44,945 nucleotides of DNA. It comes from an uncultured Lactobacillus sp. (lineage in GTDB: Bacteria > Bacillota > Bacilli > Lactobacillales > Lactobacillaceae). The notes beneath the pieces are model-generated. The model worked only from the letters and a program-made list of their open reading frames with translations. It had not been told where the DNA came from and did not search any database. Of the stretch, positions 7,963 to 17,214 are shown piece by piece. The position numbers and the translations under genes are program-made. The stretch covers positions 1 through 44,945 of the forward strand of contig CALNAK010000002.1 in NCBI GenBank assembly GCA_937874185.1, in the 5' to 3' direction. How positions within the stretch are numbered: position 1 is the stretch's first letter; each line of letters begins with the position of its first letter.

Positions 7963-9840
7963 ATGAAAGATTCAGAATTAGCAAAGTTAATTGTTGAAAA
8001 TGTTGGCGGCACTAACAATATTGTTAGTTTGATTCATTGTGTTACAAGATTAAGATTTGTTTTACGTGACGAAAGTAAGGCAAAGGATAAAACAATAGAG
8101 GGGTTAGATGGTGTTATATCCGTTGTTAAAAGTGGCGGACAATATCAAGTAGTTATTGGCAATAAGGTAGGTAAAATCTATGATGAAATAATCGATCAGT
8201 ATAAATTAGATAATAACGATGAGTCAATTTCTGATAATAGCAAAAATAATAATAAGCAAAATTTGTTTAATAGATTTGTTCATATGATTGTTGAAATAGT
8301 GGGTCCCATGATTGGAGTAATTGCGACTGCTGGTATTTTAAAGGGGCTAACGGCTCTACTAACCTCTGTTCACGTTATTTCTAATACATCATCTACATAC
8401 ATTATTCTATATGCAGTTAGCGATGCAATGTTTTATTTCTTGCCTGTAATGGTTGGATTCTCTGCTGCAAAGCACTTTAAAGCAAATCAGTACATTGGTG
8501 CAGGTTTAGGCTTAGCACTTTGTTATCCAACCTTGGTTCAAGCATATTCTGCTGGAAAGGCGATGAATTTTTTCGGTATTCCGGTTATATTAGCTAATTA
8601 TACGTCCTCTTTATTTCCAGTAATATTTGCAGTTTGGTTGATGTCAATCGTAGAAAAGTATCTCAATAAACATGTCTCGGATTCTATTAAATCAATTGCA
8701 GTTCCATTCTTATCATTTATTTCAGGAATTATTCCTACACTAATAATTGCGGGACCAATTTTAACTTATATTAGTGAAATACTATCAAAGGCAGTTCTTG
8801 GTATTTATAATTTTGCTCCAGTAATTGCAGGAATTATTTTAGGTGCATTCTGGCAGGTAATCGTTATTTTTGGTTTGCACTATGCTTTTATTCCAGTATT
8901 GATGAATAATATTACAACGTTACATTATGATCCAATTAACGCCCTTCTTACTGTTACTGTTTTTGCACAAATGGGTGGTGCGTTAGGAGTTTGGTTAAAG
9001 ACAAAAAAAGATAATGTAAAGAATATAGCGGGTGCAGCTACAGTTTCTGCATTTCTTGGTGTTACAGAACCTGCAATTTATGGTATTTCGTTAAAATTTA
9101 AAAAAGTTTTTGCAATGACGTTTATCGGCGGTGGAATTGGTGGTGCCATTATGGCGCTTATGAATGCAAAAATGTATTCTTTCGGAGCTAATGGTATTTT
9201 TTCAGGTCCATTATATATTAATCCAAAAGGTGTAGATAATAGTTTATGGGCATTTTTAATTGCGGATGCTGTTTCATTGATAGTAACAGCTATTTTAACT
9301 TATTTATTTGGATATAAGGATGTTAATGAACCAATTAAAGATGCTAAAAAAGATCAACAAACAGGAATTATTTTAAATAATCAAAATATTAATAGCCCAT
9401 TAGAGGGCAAAACAATTTCTTTGACAGAAGTAAATGATCAAGTCTTTTCAAGTGGTGCAATGGGAACAGGTTTTGCTGTGATTCCAAATAAGAACTCTAA
9501 AGTGTATGCTCCGTTTGATGGATCAGTAGTTACAGTATTTGAAACAAAACACGCACTAGGATTGGTTTCAGAGAATGGCGTAGAAATGTTGATTCACATG
9601 GGAATTAATACAGTTGAATTAAAAGGTCAGCCCTTCGACATAAAAGTTAAAAAGGGCGATGCAATAAAAAAGGGCCAACTTTTGGCTATTGTCGATTGGA
9701 ATTATATTAAGGATAAAGGTTATGATCCAACAACAATGATGGTCATCACGAATACAATGGAATACAAGCAAATTGATAATTTGGATTTAAATGAGGAGCA
9801 GCAAATTTCTGTTGGTGATGCTGTATTAAGAATTGATTAA
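7963..9840 (+). CDS. Beta-glucoside-type PTS permease EIIBCA
   Basis: 625 residues from the ATG at 7963. AAAGGAG lies upstream, although the 11-base spacing is slightly long, and the next upstream in-frame start would consume the ribosome binding site. Domain order is IIB-IIC-IIA. IIB has the phosphocysteine in LIHCVTRLRF (Cys26). A polytopic IIC (about residues 100-450) contains the conserved GVTEPAIYGI loop. IIA (about 480-625) has the phosphohistidine in MLIHMGINTVELKG. The protein imports beta-glucosides such as cellobiose-, salicin- or arbutin-like sugars and phosphorylates them at C6 of the glucosyl unit using HPr-P. It is followed at 12 bases by a large hydrolase and then a GH1 6-phospho-beta-glucosidase, so its product is presumably their substrate. 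Regulation is probably by the divergent AraC protein and CcpA. No antiterminator (RAT/BglG) arrangement is visible. Confidence 0.92.
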   Translation: MKDSELAKLIVENVGGTNNIVSLIHCVTRLRFVLRDESKAKDKTIEGLDGVISVVKSGGQYQVVIGNKVGKIYDEIIDQYKLDNNDESISDNSKNNNKQNLFNRFVHMIVEIVGPMIGVIATAGILKGLTALLTSVHVISNTSSTYIILYAVSDAMFYFLPVMVGFSAAKHFKANQYIGAGLGLALCYPTLVQAYSAGKAMNFFGIPVILANYTSSLFPVIFAVWLMSIVEKYLNKHVSDSIKSIAVPFLSFISGIIPTLIIAGPILTYISEILSKAVLGIYNFAPVIAGIILGAFWQVIVIFGLHYAFIPVLMNNITTLHYDPINALLTVTVFAQMGGALGVWLKTKKDNVKNIAGAATVSAFLGVTEPAIYGISLKFKKVFAMTFIGGGIGGAIMALMNAKMYSFGANGIFSGPLYINPKGVDNSLWAFLIADAVSLIVTAILTYLFGYKDVNEPIKDAKKDQQTGIILNNQNINSPLEGKTISLTEVNDQVFSSGAMGTGFAVIPNKNSKVYAPFDGSVVTVFETKHALGLVSENGVEMLIHMGINTVELKGQPFDIKVKKGDAIKKGQLLAIVDWNYIKDKGYDPTTMMVITNTMEYKQIDNLDLNEEQQISVGDAVLRID

Positions 9841-9852
9841 GGATGTAAAGTT

Positions 9853-12444
9853 ATGGATAGAATAAATGAAGTTTTAACAAATAAGAACGAAAATTATATT
9901 TTCCCATTTCTTTGGTTACATGGGGAAGATAAAAAAATATTATTAGATAATATACATAAGATTTACGACAGTGGTATCAAATCATTTTGTTTAGAATCAA
10001 GACCACACCCAGATTTTCTAGGTGATAAATGGTGGAGTGATTTAGATATTATTTTAAAAGAAGCCCAAAAGCTAGGTATGAAAGTATGGATTTTAGATGA
10101 TTCCCATTTTCCAACGGGTTATGCAAATGGGAAGGTAAAAAATGATTTACCACAATATCTCAAGAAATTCCTATACATTAAACAATTAGATTTTAGGGGA
10201 CCACAAAAGGATGCCTCTATAATTTTAAAGTATCTAAGACCTGACAGAAGATTTCAGCCATCAGATCCTAATGATGAACAACCAGAAAAAATATTAAAAG
10301 TTATTGCGGCAAGAAAAACAAACGACAATGAGATTGATTCAGCCACATTAATTGATATTACGGAATTCTTAAAAGATGGATTATTAACATGGGATATACC
10401 TGATGGGGAATGGCGAGTATTTACTTTAATTGAGACTATTCATGGTGGAGAGAAGGAAACTGAAGGATACCTCAACCCACTAGATTCAAATGCAACAAAA
10501 GTATTACTAAATGAGGTCTATTTACCACATTATAATCATTATAAAAAATTATTTGGCAACGTGGTTGAAGGGTTCTTCAGTGATGAACCTAGGCTCGGAA
10601 ATCATCATGGTGCTGAATCACGTATTGGCGTGGATGAAATGGTTTTACCTTGGCGTTCTAATATGTTGGATGAGTTTTTTAAAGATGATTATCTGAATTT
10701 GCCATTATTGACAACCGTCACTGATCATGGAAAGGAAAAATCAATCCGATATAAGTATATGGATTTAATTAGTAAACTTTATGCCAATAACTTTACTAAA
10801 GTATTGAGTGATTGGTGTCATGAACATGATGTTAAATATATTGGACATTTGATTGAAGATAATGGAGCACATACAAGATTAGGATATGGAGCTGGGCATT
10901 ACTTCCGTGCACTTGATGCACAAGACATGGCGGGAATTGATGTAGTCCTTAATCAAATTATGCCTGGAATGGATAATAATTGGTTTAAATCAATGACAAG
11001 TTCCGGATGGGACGGAGAATTTTTCCATTATGGCCTTGCTAAGATGGGAGCATCACTAGGACATCTTGATCCTAAAAAACATGGACAAGTAATGAGTGAA
11101 GTATTTGGTGCTTATGGTTGGTCAGAGGGACTTACATTAATGAAATTTATTGCTGACCATATGATTGTACGTGGAGTAAATCATTTTGTTCCACATGCAT
11201 TTGATCCAAATAAGTTCCCTGATCCAGATTGTCCACCACATCTTTATTCAAATGGTCATGAACCAGAAAATAGAGCTTATCCAGAATTATTTAATTATAT
11301 GAATCGATTATCACATTTGCTTAGTGGTGGACAACATGTAGCGCATGTTGCGGTTTTATATCACGCAGAAGAAGATTGGTTAAATGAAGATGCAATGCCA
11401 TTCGAAAAACCAGTTAAAGTTTTAATGCAGAATCAGATTGAATGTGAAATTACACCGATGGATTACTTAGAAAATGCTAAGGTGGGTGATGGATTCTTTG
11501 AAATAAACCATGAAAAGTTTGATTCCTTAATTATTCCTCAAAGTAAAATAATTCCAGAAGAATTAGTAACGCTTCTTAGAAAATTCTATAATAATGGTGT
11601 GAAAAATATTTTCATTAATGAATTACCTACCTTTAATGAAAATATGAATGATATTAGTGGATCCGTTAAAACAATATCAAAGGCTATAAAACTTAATGAA
11701 ATTACATCAGTTCTTAGTGATCAAGATATTGAGGTAAAGTCAGTTTCTTATGAACCATATCTTCGCTTCTATCATTACAAAAATGTTGATAATCAACTTA
11801 TGATGTTTTTGAATGAGGATCCTTATAAGACTATTGAAACTAAAATTGATACTGAATTGGTTGGTACTATATACCAGTATGATGCAATGCTAAATACTAT
11901 TAATTCTCTCGGTGATGATTCTAGTGAGATTGATTTAAAGCTGGCTCCAGGTCAGTCAATTGTTCTTATAAATGGGAAAAACTATCCAAATGCTAAAATG
12001 TTGCCTTCAAGTCTAAATAGTCTAGATGTGAAATTACAAAATATTAAATTGAGTGTTTCATCAGCTGAAGATTATCCAAAGTATGGAAAAGAGATTAATT
12101 TGGATAGCTTGATTAATGTAAATTCGTTACCAGAATTAAAAGAGTTTAGTGGAAATATGAAATACTCACTAGAATTTAATTTGAAAGAAATTATTCCAAA
12201 TATGGAATTGAACTTGGGAACGGTTAATGAAATCTCCACGGTAAAATTAAACGGACATCCGCTTGGAACTAGAATTTCATATCCATATTCATACAATAAT
12301 ATTTCTAATTATTTAAATATTGGGGTAAATAAACTTGAAATTAATATTATTAATAATTTGGGAATAAATCAGCAAGACTTTTTATCACAATATATGTTAA
12401 TTAAACCAGCAGGGTTAATTGGACCTATTACAATATCAGAATAA
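9853..12444 (+). CDS. Large putative glycoside hydrolase, family not assigned
   Basis: 863 residues, no signal peptide. The first ~480 residues read like a TIM-barrel glycosidase. WILDDSHFPTGYANG (around residue 80) resembles the early barrel strand of GH106-like enzymes. GFFSDEPRLG (near 237) and LIEDNGAHTRLGYGAG (near 335) supply acidic residues suited to catalysis, and SEVFGAYGWSEGLTLMKF (near 415) is another conserved-looking block. A middle alpha/beta, glutaminase-like region follows. The last ~150 residues look like a galactose-binding-type beta-sandwich (VKLNGHPLG, INIINNLG). Its place between a PTS permease (12 bases upstream) and a 6-phospho-beta-glucosidase (14 bases downstream) suggests it processes an imported, perhaps phosphorylated, glycoside. 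I cannot assign a CAZy family with confidence. A GH106-like alpha-rhamnosidase is the nearest guess. The start is ATG with AAGGATG upstream. Confidence 0.75.
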   Translation: MDRINEVLTNKNENYIFPFLWLHGEDKKILLDNIHKIYDSGIKSFCLESRPHPDFLGDKWWSDLDIILKEAQKLGMKVWILDDSHFPTGYANGKVKNDLPQYLKKFLYIKQLDFRGPQKDASIILKYLRPDRRFQPSDPNDEQPEKILKVIAARKTNDNEIDSATLIDITEFLKDGLLTWDIPDGEWRVFTLIETIHGGEKETEGYLNPLDSNATKVLLNEVYLPHYNHYKKLFGNVVEGFFSDEPRLGNHHGAESRIGVDEMVLPWRSNMLDEFFKDDYLNLPLLTTVTDHGKEKSIRYKYMDLISKLYANNFTKVLSDWCHEHDVKYIGHLIEDNGAHTRLGYGAGHYFRALDAQDMAGIDVVLNQIMPGMDNNWFKSMTSSGWDGEFFHYGLAKMGASLGHLDPKKHGQVMSEVFGAYGWSEGLTLMKFIADHMIVRGVNHFVPHAFDPNKFPDPDCPPHLYSNGHEPENRAYPELFNYMNRLSHLLSGGQHVAHVAVLYHAEEDWLNEDAMPFEKPVKVLMQNQIECEITPMDYLENAKVGDGFFEINHEKFDSLIIPQSKIIPEELVTLLRKFYNNGVKNIFINELPTFNENMNDISGSVKTISKAIKLNEITSVLSDQDIEVKSVSYEPYLRFYHYKNVDNQLMMFLNEDPYKTIETKIDTELVGTIYQYDAMLNTINSLGDDSSEIDLKLAPGQSIVLINGKNYPNAKMLPSSLNSLDVKLQNIKLSVSSAEDYPKYGKEINLDSLINVNSLPELKEFSGNMKYSLEFNLKEIIPNMELNLGTVNEISTVKLNGHPLGTRISYPYSYNNISNYLNIGVNKLEINIINNLGINQQDFLSQYMLIKPAGLIGPITISE

Positions 12445-12458
12445 AGGACAATGTAATT

Positions 12459-13895
12459 ATGAATAAATTTCCTAATAATTTTTTATGGGGCGGTGCAACG
12501 GCTGCTAATCAATTAGAAGGTGGGTATAAAGAAGGCGGGCGAGGATTGTCAATTGCCGATGCTTTACCTGGTGGTAAGGATAGATTCCGTATTGTACAAG
12601 ATCCTAATTTTGATTGGACAATTGACGAATCAAAATACAAATATCCAAATCATGAAGGAATCGATTATTATAACCATTTTAGAGAAGATATTAAACTGTT
12701 TTCTGAGATGGGTTTTAAGTGTTATAGATTTTCTATCGCATGGTCAAGAATTTTTCCAAATGGCGATGAATTAGAGCCAAATGAAGAGGGACTGAAATTT
12801 TATGATGCAATTATTGATGAGTGTTTAAAATTTAATATTGAGCCAGTAATTACGATTTCACATTATGAAATGTCCTTAAATCTGGCTAAGAAATATGGTG
12901 GCTGGAAGAACAAAAAATTAATTTCATTTTTTGAACGTTATGCTAAAGTCGTTTTGACACGTTACTATAAAAAGGTTAAGTATTGGATGACTTTTAATGA
13001 AATTAATAGTGCAGCACATTTTCCAGTAATGAGTCAGGGTTTGATTCCATCCAATGGTGCTAATGATAAAAAAAATATTTTTCAGGCATGGCATAATCAA
13101 TTTGTATCAAGTGCCAAAGCGGTTAAAATTGGACATGAATTGGATAGCAATTTAAAGATTGGTTGTATGATTCTTTATGCAACAACATATAGCTATGATT
13201 CTAATCCGAATAATCAATTAGCAACATTACAACAGAATCAGGATTTTAATTACTTCTGTGGTGATGTACAAATTCGTGGAAAGTATCCAAGTTATACAAA
13301 ACGTTTATTAGCAGAATATGGTTTAAAAGAATCTGATTTGGATATAACTAATGAAGAATTAGATTTAATTAGAAATTATACAGTAGATTATATTGGATTC
13401 AGTTATTATATGTCCTCCGTGGTTGAGGTAACCAAAAATAATAATAATACTGTAGATGGAAATCTATTCGGAAGTGTTAAGAATCCATTTCTAAAGTCCA
13501 GCGATTGGGGATGGCAAATTGATCCTACTGGTTTAAGAATTGCATTAAATCAATTATATGATCGTTATCAAAAACCGTTATTTATTGTTGAGAATGGATT
13601 AGGAGCAATTGATCAACCTGATTCCAATAATTATGTTATAGATGACTATAGAATTGAATATTTAAAAAAACATATTGAAGCTATGTCAAAAGCTATTGAT
13701 GATGGTGTTAAATTAATGGGATATACTCCATGGGGGTGTATAGACCTAGTAAGTGCATCAACAGGAGAAATGTCTAAACGTTATGGATTTATTTATGTTG
13801 ATTTAGATGATAATGGAGCTGGTACGATGAAGCGATATCCAAAGAAATCGTTTTATTGGTATAAGGATGTAATTAAAAATAATGGATTAAATTAA
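12459..13895 (+). CDS. 6-phospho-beta-glucosidase, glycoside hydrolase family 1
   Basis: 478 residues, full length for GH1. It starts with the GH1 N-terminal signature (FLWGGATAANQLEGG). The acid/base Glu is in MTFNEIN (about residue 180) and the nucleophile Glu in IVENGLG (about 379). The C-terminal segment SASTGEMSKRYGFIYVD carries the Ser-x(n)-Lys-x-Tyr pattern that binds the 6-phosphate in phospho-glycosidases, so it should cleave the phosphorylated beta-glucosides delivered by the PTS permease two genes upstream, giving glucose-6-phosphate and an aglycone or sugar. It lies 14 bases after the large hydrolase with AAAGGAC as ribosome binding site, and is the last gene before a strong terminator, completing a three-gene operon. 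Confidence 0.93.
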   Translation: MNKFPNNFLWGGATAANQLEGGYKEGGRGLSIADALPGGKDRFRIVQDPNFDWTIDESKYKYPNHEGIDYYNHFREDIKLFSEMGFKCYRFSIAWSRIFPNGDELEPNEEGLKFYDAIIDECLKFNIEPVITISHYEMSLNLAKKYGGWKNKKLISFFERYAKVVLTRYYKKVKYWMTFNEINSAAHFPVMSQGLIPSNGANDKKNIFQAWHNQFVSSAKAVKIGHELDSNLKIGCMILYATTYSYDSNPNNQLATLQQNQDFNYFCGDVQIRGKYPSYTKRLLAEYGLKESDLDITNEELDLIRNYTVDYIGFSYYMSSVVEVTKNNNNTVDGNLFGSVKNPFLKSSDWGWQIDPTGLRIALNQLYDRYQKPLFIVENGLGAIDQPDSNNYVIDDYRIEYLKKHIEAMSKAIDDGVKLMGYTPWGCIDLVSASTGEMSKRYGFIYVDLDDNGAGTMKRYPKKSFYWYKDVIKNNGLN

Positions 13896-13936
13896 AATAA
13901 GATGGGAACTTTGAATAAAAGTTCCCATCTTATTTT
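13894..13936. terminator. Strong bidirectional terminator after GH1
   Basis: A 19-base perfect stem (13894-13912 with 13918-13936) around a five-base loop, with A- and T-tracts at either end. It closes the PTS operon and, on the other strand, the minus-strand gene that ends at 13951. Confidence 0.93.
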
Positions 13937-13950
13937 TATGGGTAAAGTTA

Positions 13951-14259
13951 TTATTTTTTTTGATCCTTAACCATCTCACGATACTTTTTCCACTCAGGCT
14001 TACTCATAAGAAAAGTTTCGCCAGTCTTCATATTTCTAACCTTAAATGTATAAGAAAATACATACAGATCCAATAATGAAATGACTAGAAAAATTACTCC
14101 AATCGTACGAACCATAATAGTAACGATTCCGATAAACAGTTCAATAAATTGACGTTTACCAAAAGTTTTGAATAGTTTTGGGAGTTCAGAATTCTCATTA
14201 TATAATTCTTGAGCTGTTTTTGTTGGTAACACATTTTTAAATCGTCTGAAATTTCTCAT
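13951..14259 (-). CDS. Small membrane protein of unknown function
   Basis: 102 residues. A basic N-terminus (MRNFRRFKN) and a soluble stretch of ~45 residues lead to one long or two closely spaced hydrophobic helices (about residues 46-75, FIELFIGIVTIMVRTIGVIF and following). A charged cytoplasmic-looking tail ends in KKYREMVKDQKK. No family is recognised. The ATG is backed by GGGAG about 9 bases upstream, which supports a real gene. It lies downstream of, and on the same strand as, two phosphatase genes with a 50-base gap, so it may be cotranscribed with them. Confidence 0.7.
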   Translation of the reverse strand: MRNFRRFKNVLPTKTAQELYNENSELPKLFKTFGKRQFIELFIGIVTIMVRTIGVIFLVISLLDLYVFSYTFKVRNMKTGETFLMSKPEWKKYREMVKDQKK

Positions 14260-14309
14260 ATATATGACTCCCTTAAATGATAATTATTTACATTATATTA
14301 GAAATTCTC

Positions 14310-14834
14310 TCAGTATTCAATTTCATAAATTCCGCAATACTGTAATTGTGAATCATCAGCGATACCGGTTAACTGTTTAATGATCTGACCATGAACGACA
14401 CAACCAATACAATCATAGGTACTTTTGTACTTATCAAGAACTGATTGTACACGTGTTAGCACTTCTTGAGGTGTTTCGTAGTCGAATCCAGAAATATGAG
14501 TCCCATTATAATAATCAGCTTTAATTTTCTTCAATTGTTGGTAACTTTCCCATTTTCGACCCGTTTTGTCAGGGCGCCATTCATGTAACATTAATTCGAC
14601 TTGAAAAGGGATGTCTCGTTGTTTGACTATTTCCATGGCGGTTTCCATAGCTCGCGTATAGGGTGAAACTAACAATAATTGAGTTTCGTCAAAAATCGAA
14701 CTTTGAGCAAGCTGCTTAGCCAAAGCAATTCCATGTGGAGTGAGTCGAGTCAATTCACGACTGAATCCAACACAATGATTTTGTTCAATTTGGCTGAAAT
14801 CAGGTTCAGAATGACGGATTAAATAAACTTTCAT
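14310..14834 (-). CDS. Histidine phosphatase family protein (paralogue 2)
   Basis: 174 residues, the usual size of a compact phosphoglycerate-mutase-like phosphatase. LIRHSEPDF near the N-terminus supplies the catalytic His that becomes phosphorylated (RHS replaces the more common RHG). SPYTRAMETA supplies the second Arg, HEWRPDK the acidic donor region, and VVHGQIIKQ the second catalytic His. Substrate is unknown; the family includes sugar-phosphate and alpha-ribazole phosphatases. It lies 14 bases downstream of a very similar gene, with both proteins beginning MKVYLIRHSEPDF and ending in IEY, which shows a tandem duplication followed by divergence. Confidence 0.88.
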   Translation of the reverse strand: MKVYLIRHSEPDFSQIEQNHCVGFSRELTRLTPHGIALAKQLAQSSIFDETQLLLVSPYTRAMETAMEIVKQRDIPFQVELMLHEWRPDKTGRKWESYQQLKKIKADYYNGTHISGFDYETPQEVLTRVQSVLDKYKSTYDCIGCVVHGQIIKQLTGIADDSQLQYCGIYEIEY

Positions 14835-14848
14835 ATTAGTGCCTTCTT

Positions 14849-15373
14849 TTAGTATTCAATTTGATAGATTTCACAATAAGGGATTTCAATATCCGGTTTG
14901 ATATTTGCCATTTGACGAATCACTTCTCCATGAGTTACACAACCGATGCAGTCATACTTATCTTTGTATTTATCTAAGACTGAATTAACCCGATTAACGA
15001 TATCATTAGGAGTTTCAGGATTCATAGTACCCAATGTAGTGCCATTCTTGTAGTCGGAATAGGCTTGTTTGACTTGTTCATCCGTCTGTAATTCACGCCC
15101 AGTTTTATCGGGACGCCATTCAAAAAGATTCAATTCCACCTGTGTTTTAATGTTTCGACCACGAACAAGCTCCATTGCCGTTTCCATAGTTCTCGTGTAT
15201 GGAGAAACAAGAAGAAGTTGGATTTCGTTCAGAATAGGTGACTTAGAAGCCTTTTGGGCAATTTCAATCCCATTATGAGTAAGTCTAGTTAAATCGCGAC
15301 CATATCCCATATAGCCTGATTGATTGACTTGCTGGAAGTCTGGTTCAGAATGACGAATTAGATATACTTTCAT
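14849..15373 (-). CDS. Histidine phosphatase family protein (paralogue 1)
   Basis: 174 residues and alignable without gaps to the neighbouring downstream gene, roughly half of the positions being identical by eye. It has the same active-site layout: LIRHSEPDF (nucleophilic His), SPYTRTMETA, FEWRPDK and VTHGEVIRQ (second His). The start ATG at 15373 has AGAAGGT upstream. It is first in a minus-strand unit with its paralogue and perhaps the small membrane protein. The physiological substrate is not evident. Keeping two intact copies suggests different substrates or dosage. Confidence 0.88.
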   Translation of the reverse strand: MKVYLIRHSEPDFQQVNQSGYMGYGRDLTRLTHNGIEIAQKASKSPILNEIQLLLVSPYTRTMETAMELVRGRNIKTQVELNLFEWRPDKTGRELQTDEQVKQAYSDYKNGTTLGTMNPETPNDIVNRVNSVLDKYKDKYDCIGCVTHGEVIRQMANIKPDIEIPYCEIYQIEY

Positions 15374-15410
15374 AATAAAAACCTTCTTTGAAATATTACT
15401 CTCACTATAT

Positions 15411-15448
15411 CAAAAAAGAGCCTCCATTAATTAAAATGGAAACTCTTT
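15411..15448 (-). terminator. Intrinsic terminator of the amidase gene
   Basis: On the minus strand, GAG-x2-TCCATT-type arms (plus 15418-15428 and 15435-15445, one two-base internal mismatch) form a hairpin directly followed by a six-T tract (plus 15412-15417). It lies 7 bases past the amidase stop codon. Confidence 0.75.
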
Positions 15449-15454
15449 ATGAAT

Positions 15455-16759
15455 TTACTTGAAGTATTCTTTCAAACCATTAGTTACATCTGTGGCAACT
15501 TTTTGTTTATAAGAATTTGAGTTGATATGCTTATAATCACTGTTTGAATTAATATAACCTAATTCAATTAGGACTGATGGTTGACTGTTGTAATGCAAGA
15601 CGTAGAGGTCTTTTTGCGCAGTACCACGATCACCAATAGGCAAGCTCTTTAATTGGCTATTAAGACTATTAGCTAGTGAACCATCTTTGTTCTTATTATA
15701 GTAGTAAGTTGTAACACCAGATCCAGCATTTTCTTGAGCACTAGAATCGAAGTGAAGACTGATAAAGGCATCAGCTTGAATCTTACTTGAAAGTCTTGCA
15801 CGATCACCAAGTGATTTACTATCATCACCTGATCTCGTAAGAACTACTCGGGCACCAGTTTGTTCAAGCTGCTTCTTAATAGCTTTGGCGTAAGCAAGGG
15901 TAAAGTTCTTTTCATAAGTATTCTTTTTAGACTCAGCACCAGAATCATCACCACCATGACCAGGGTCAATGACGATGGTTGCTTCTGAAATATTAGTTGC
16001 GGCAGATTTAACAGCACTCTTAGTACCTGAAATAGTTACGACCCAACTGGCAACATAACCAACTGAACCATCACTATCTCTAACTTTGTACCATTTGCCA
16101 TCCTTGCTGAGGTAATCAAATTGTTTTCCGACTTTAGCAGTTTTAACGACTCGACTATTTTGGTCAGGATCAATTCGAATCTTAGTGTTAGGCTGTGTGA
16201 CAGTGACTGTTTTTATATCATTATCGGAAGCAGATGTTGAGGTATTAGATGAACCAGATGTCTCTTGAGTTCCTTGAATAAAACTTGATTTGACCCAACC
16301 GGCAGTACCATTGTACAAAATTTGTGTCCAATCTTGTTCCTGATACATAATAGTAACTTTTTGAGATTGTTCAATTGTACCAAGGACGTTACTTCCGGCA
16401 TCAGCACTCTTGAAAACAGTTGTATTAGGAACTTTTACGATTCCAACTTTATTGGTTGCTGAACTAACTTCAGTATTGTCAATCAACCAGCTGGCAATCC
16501 AGCCAATTTTATCTCCAGATAATCTAACTTGGTACCATTTGTTTTTTTCGGCTAAAATAGCCAATTTATCGCCTTTTTTAACTTGTCCCATATTAGCGTA
16601 GGATAATCCGGGACCAACTCGAACATTAACTGAATCTGATTGGACGATGACTGAATTAGCACTTGCTAAAACGACAGTCGACCAACTTGATAAAGCGAGT
16701 AATAACAAAATGGCAACAAGAATTCGATTTTTAATAAAAAAAGTTATAAATTTTTTCAT
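15455..16759 (-). CDS. Secreted N-acetylmuramoyl-L-alanine amidase with SH3b repeats
   Basis: 434 residues. An N-terminal signal peptide or membrane anchor (KNRILVAILLLLALSS, cleavage probably after VLASA) is followed by three bacterial SH3 modules at about residues 36-95, 105-165 and 185-245. Each has the N-VR-x-GPG or wall-binding W-Y-x-V pattern. A C-terminal Amidase_3 domain spans about residues 257-434. All four zinc/catalytic positions are visible: His in VIDPGHGGDDSG, Glu in NTYEKNF, His in ISLHFDS and Glu in LIELGYINS. The enzyme cuts the bond between N-acetylmuramic acid and L-alanine in peptidoglycan, and the SH3 modules target the wall. The ATG at 16759 has AAAGGA upstream. It is monocistronic, with its own terminator. 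Confidence 0.93.
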   Translation of the reverse strand: MKKFITFFIKNRILVAILLLLALSSWSTVVLASANSVIVQSDSVNVRVGPGLSYANMGQVKKGDKLAILAEKNKWYQVRLSGDKIGWIASWLIDNTEVSSATNKVGIVKVPNTTVFKSADAGSNVLGTIEQSQKVTIMYQEQDWTQILYNGTAGWVKSSFIQGTQETSGSSNTSTSASDNDIKTVTVTQPNTKIRIDPDQNSRVVKTAKVGKQFDYLSKDGKWYKVRDSDGSVGYVASWVVTISGTKSAVKSAATNISEATIVIDPGHGGDDSGAESKKNTYEKNFTLAYAKAIKKQLEQTGARVVLTRSGDDSKSLGDRARLSSKIQADAFISLHFDSSAQENAGSGVTTYYYNKNKDGSLANSLNSQLKSLPIGDRGTAQKDLYVLHYNSQPSVLIELGYINSNSDYKHINSNSYKQKVATDVTNGLKEYFK

Positions 16760-17161
16760 TTTAACTGATTCCTTTGTCGTCTAATTAATGACATTTATAT
16801 ATACTTATATATTACTGAAAAACAAGCAAACTTGGAAGATTATATTGCAAATTCCTTGATAAAATGCGGTTTTTTTTGAAGTAATATAGTATTTAGCGTC
16901 ACTATATACCCAACTTTGAATGATTTGTTCTTAAACGACTGTTTATTTCAAATTTAATAATTAATTGGTTTCTGTTAAATAATTAATCATTAATAACTTT
17001 TTATTGTCTATTATTTATTTAATTTAGCACATTGCCATCTTTTCAAAATCAAAATGTGAGTGTACAATATTTACTGAATAAAAAGCCGACAATATTTTTG
17101 CAGAACATTTTCTATCCATTGGGATTGATATGAAATATTCCGGATTTAAGCTAGCAATAGC
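16760..17161. other. AT-rich intergenic region between amidase and hisS leader
   Basis: About 400 bases without a supported gene. It is very AT-rich and must contain the minus-strand amidase promoter. Near its end AAGCTA-GCAA-TAGCTT (about 17148-17163) makes a small GNRA-capped hairpin just before a TTGACA (17162-17167), the probable -35 box for the hisS leader. The matching -10 is weak or non-standard in spacing. I see no further conserved element. Confidence 0.5.
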
Positions 17162-17214
17162 TTGACAAATAGAGCTTTTTTGATTAGTTTATAACTATAT
17201 TACTAATCAAATAA

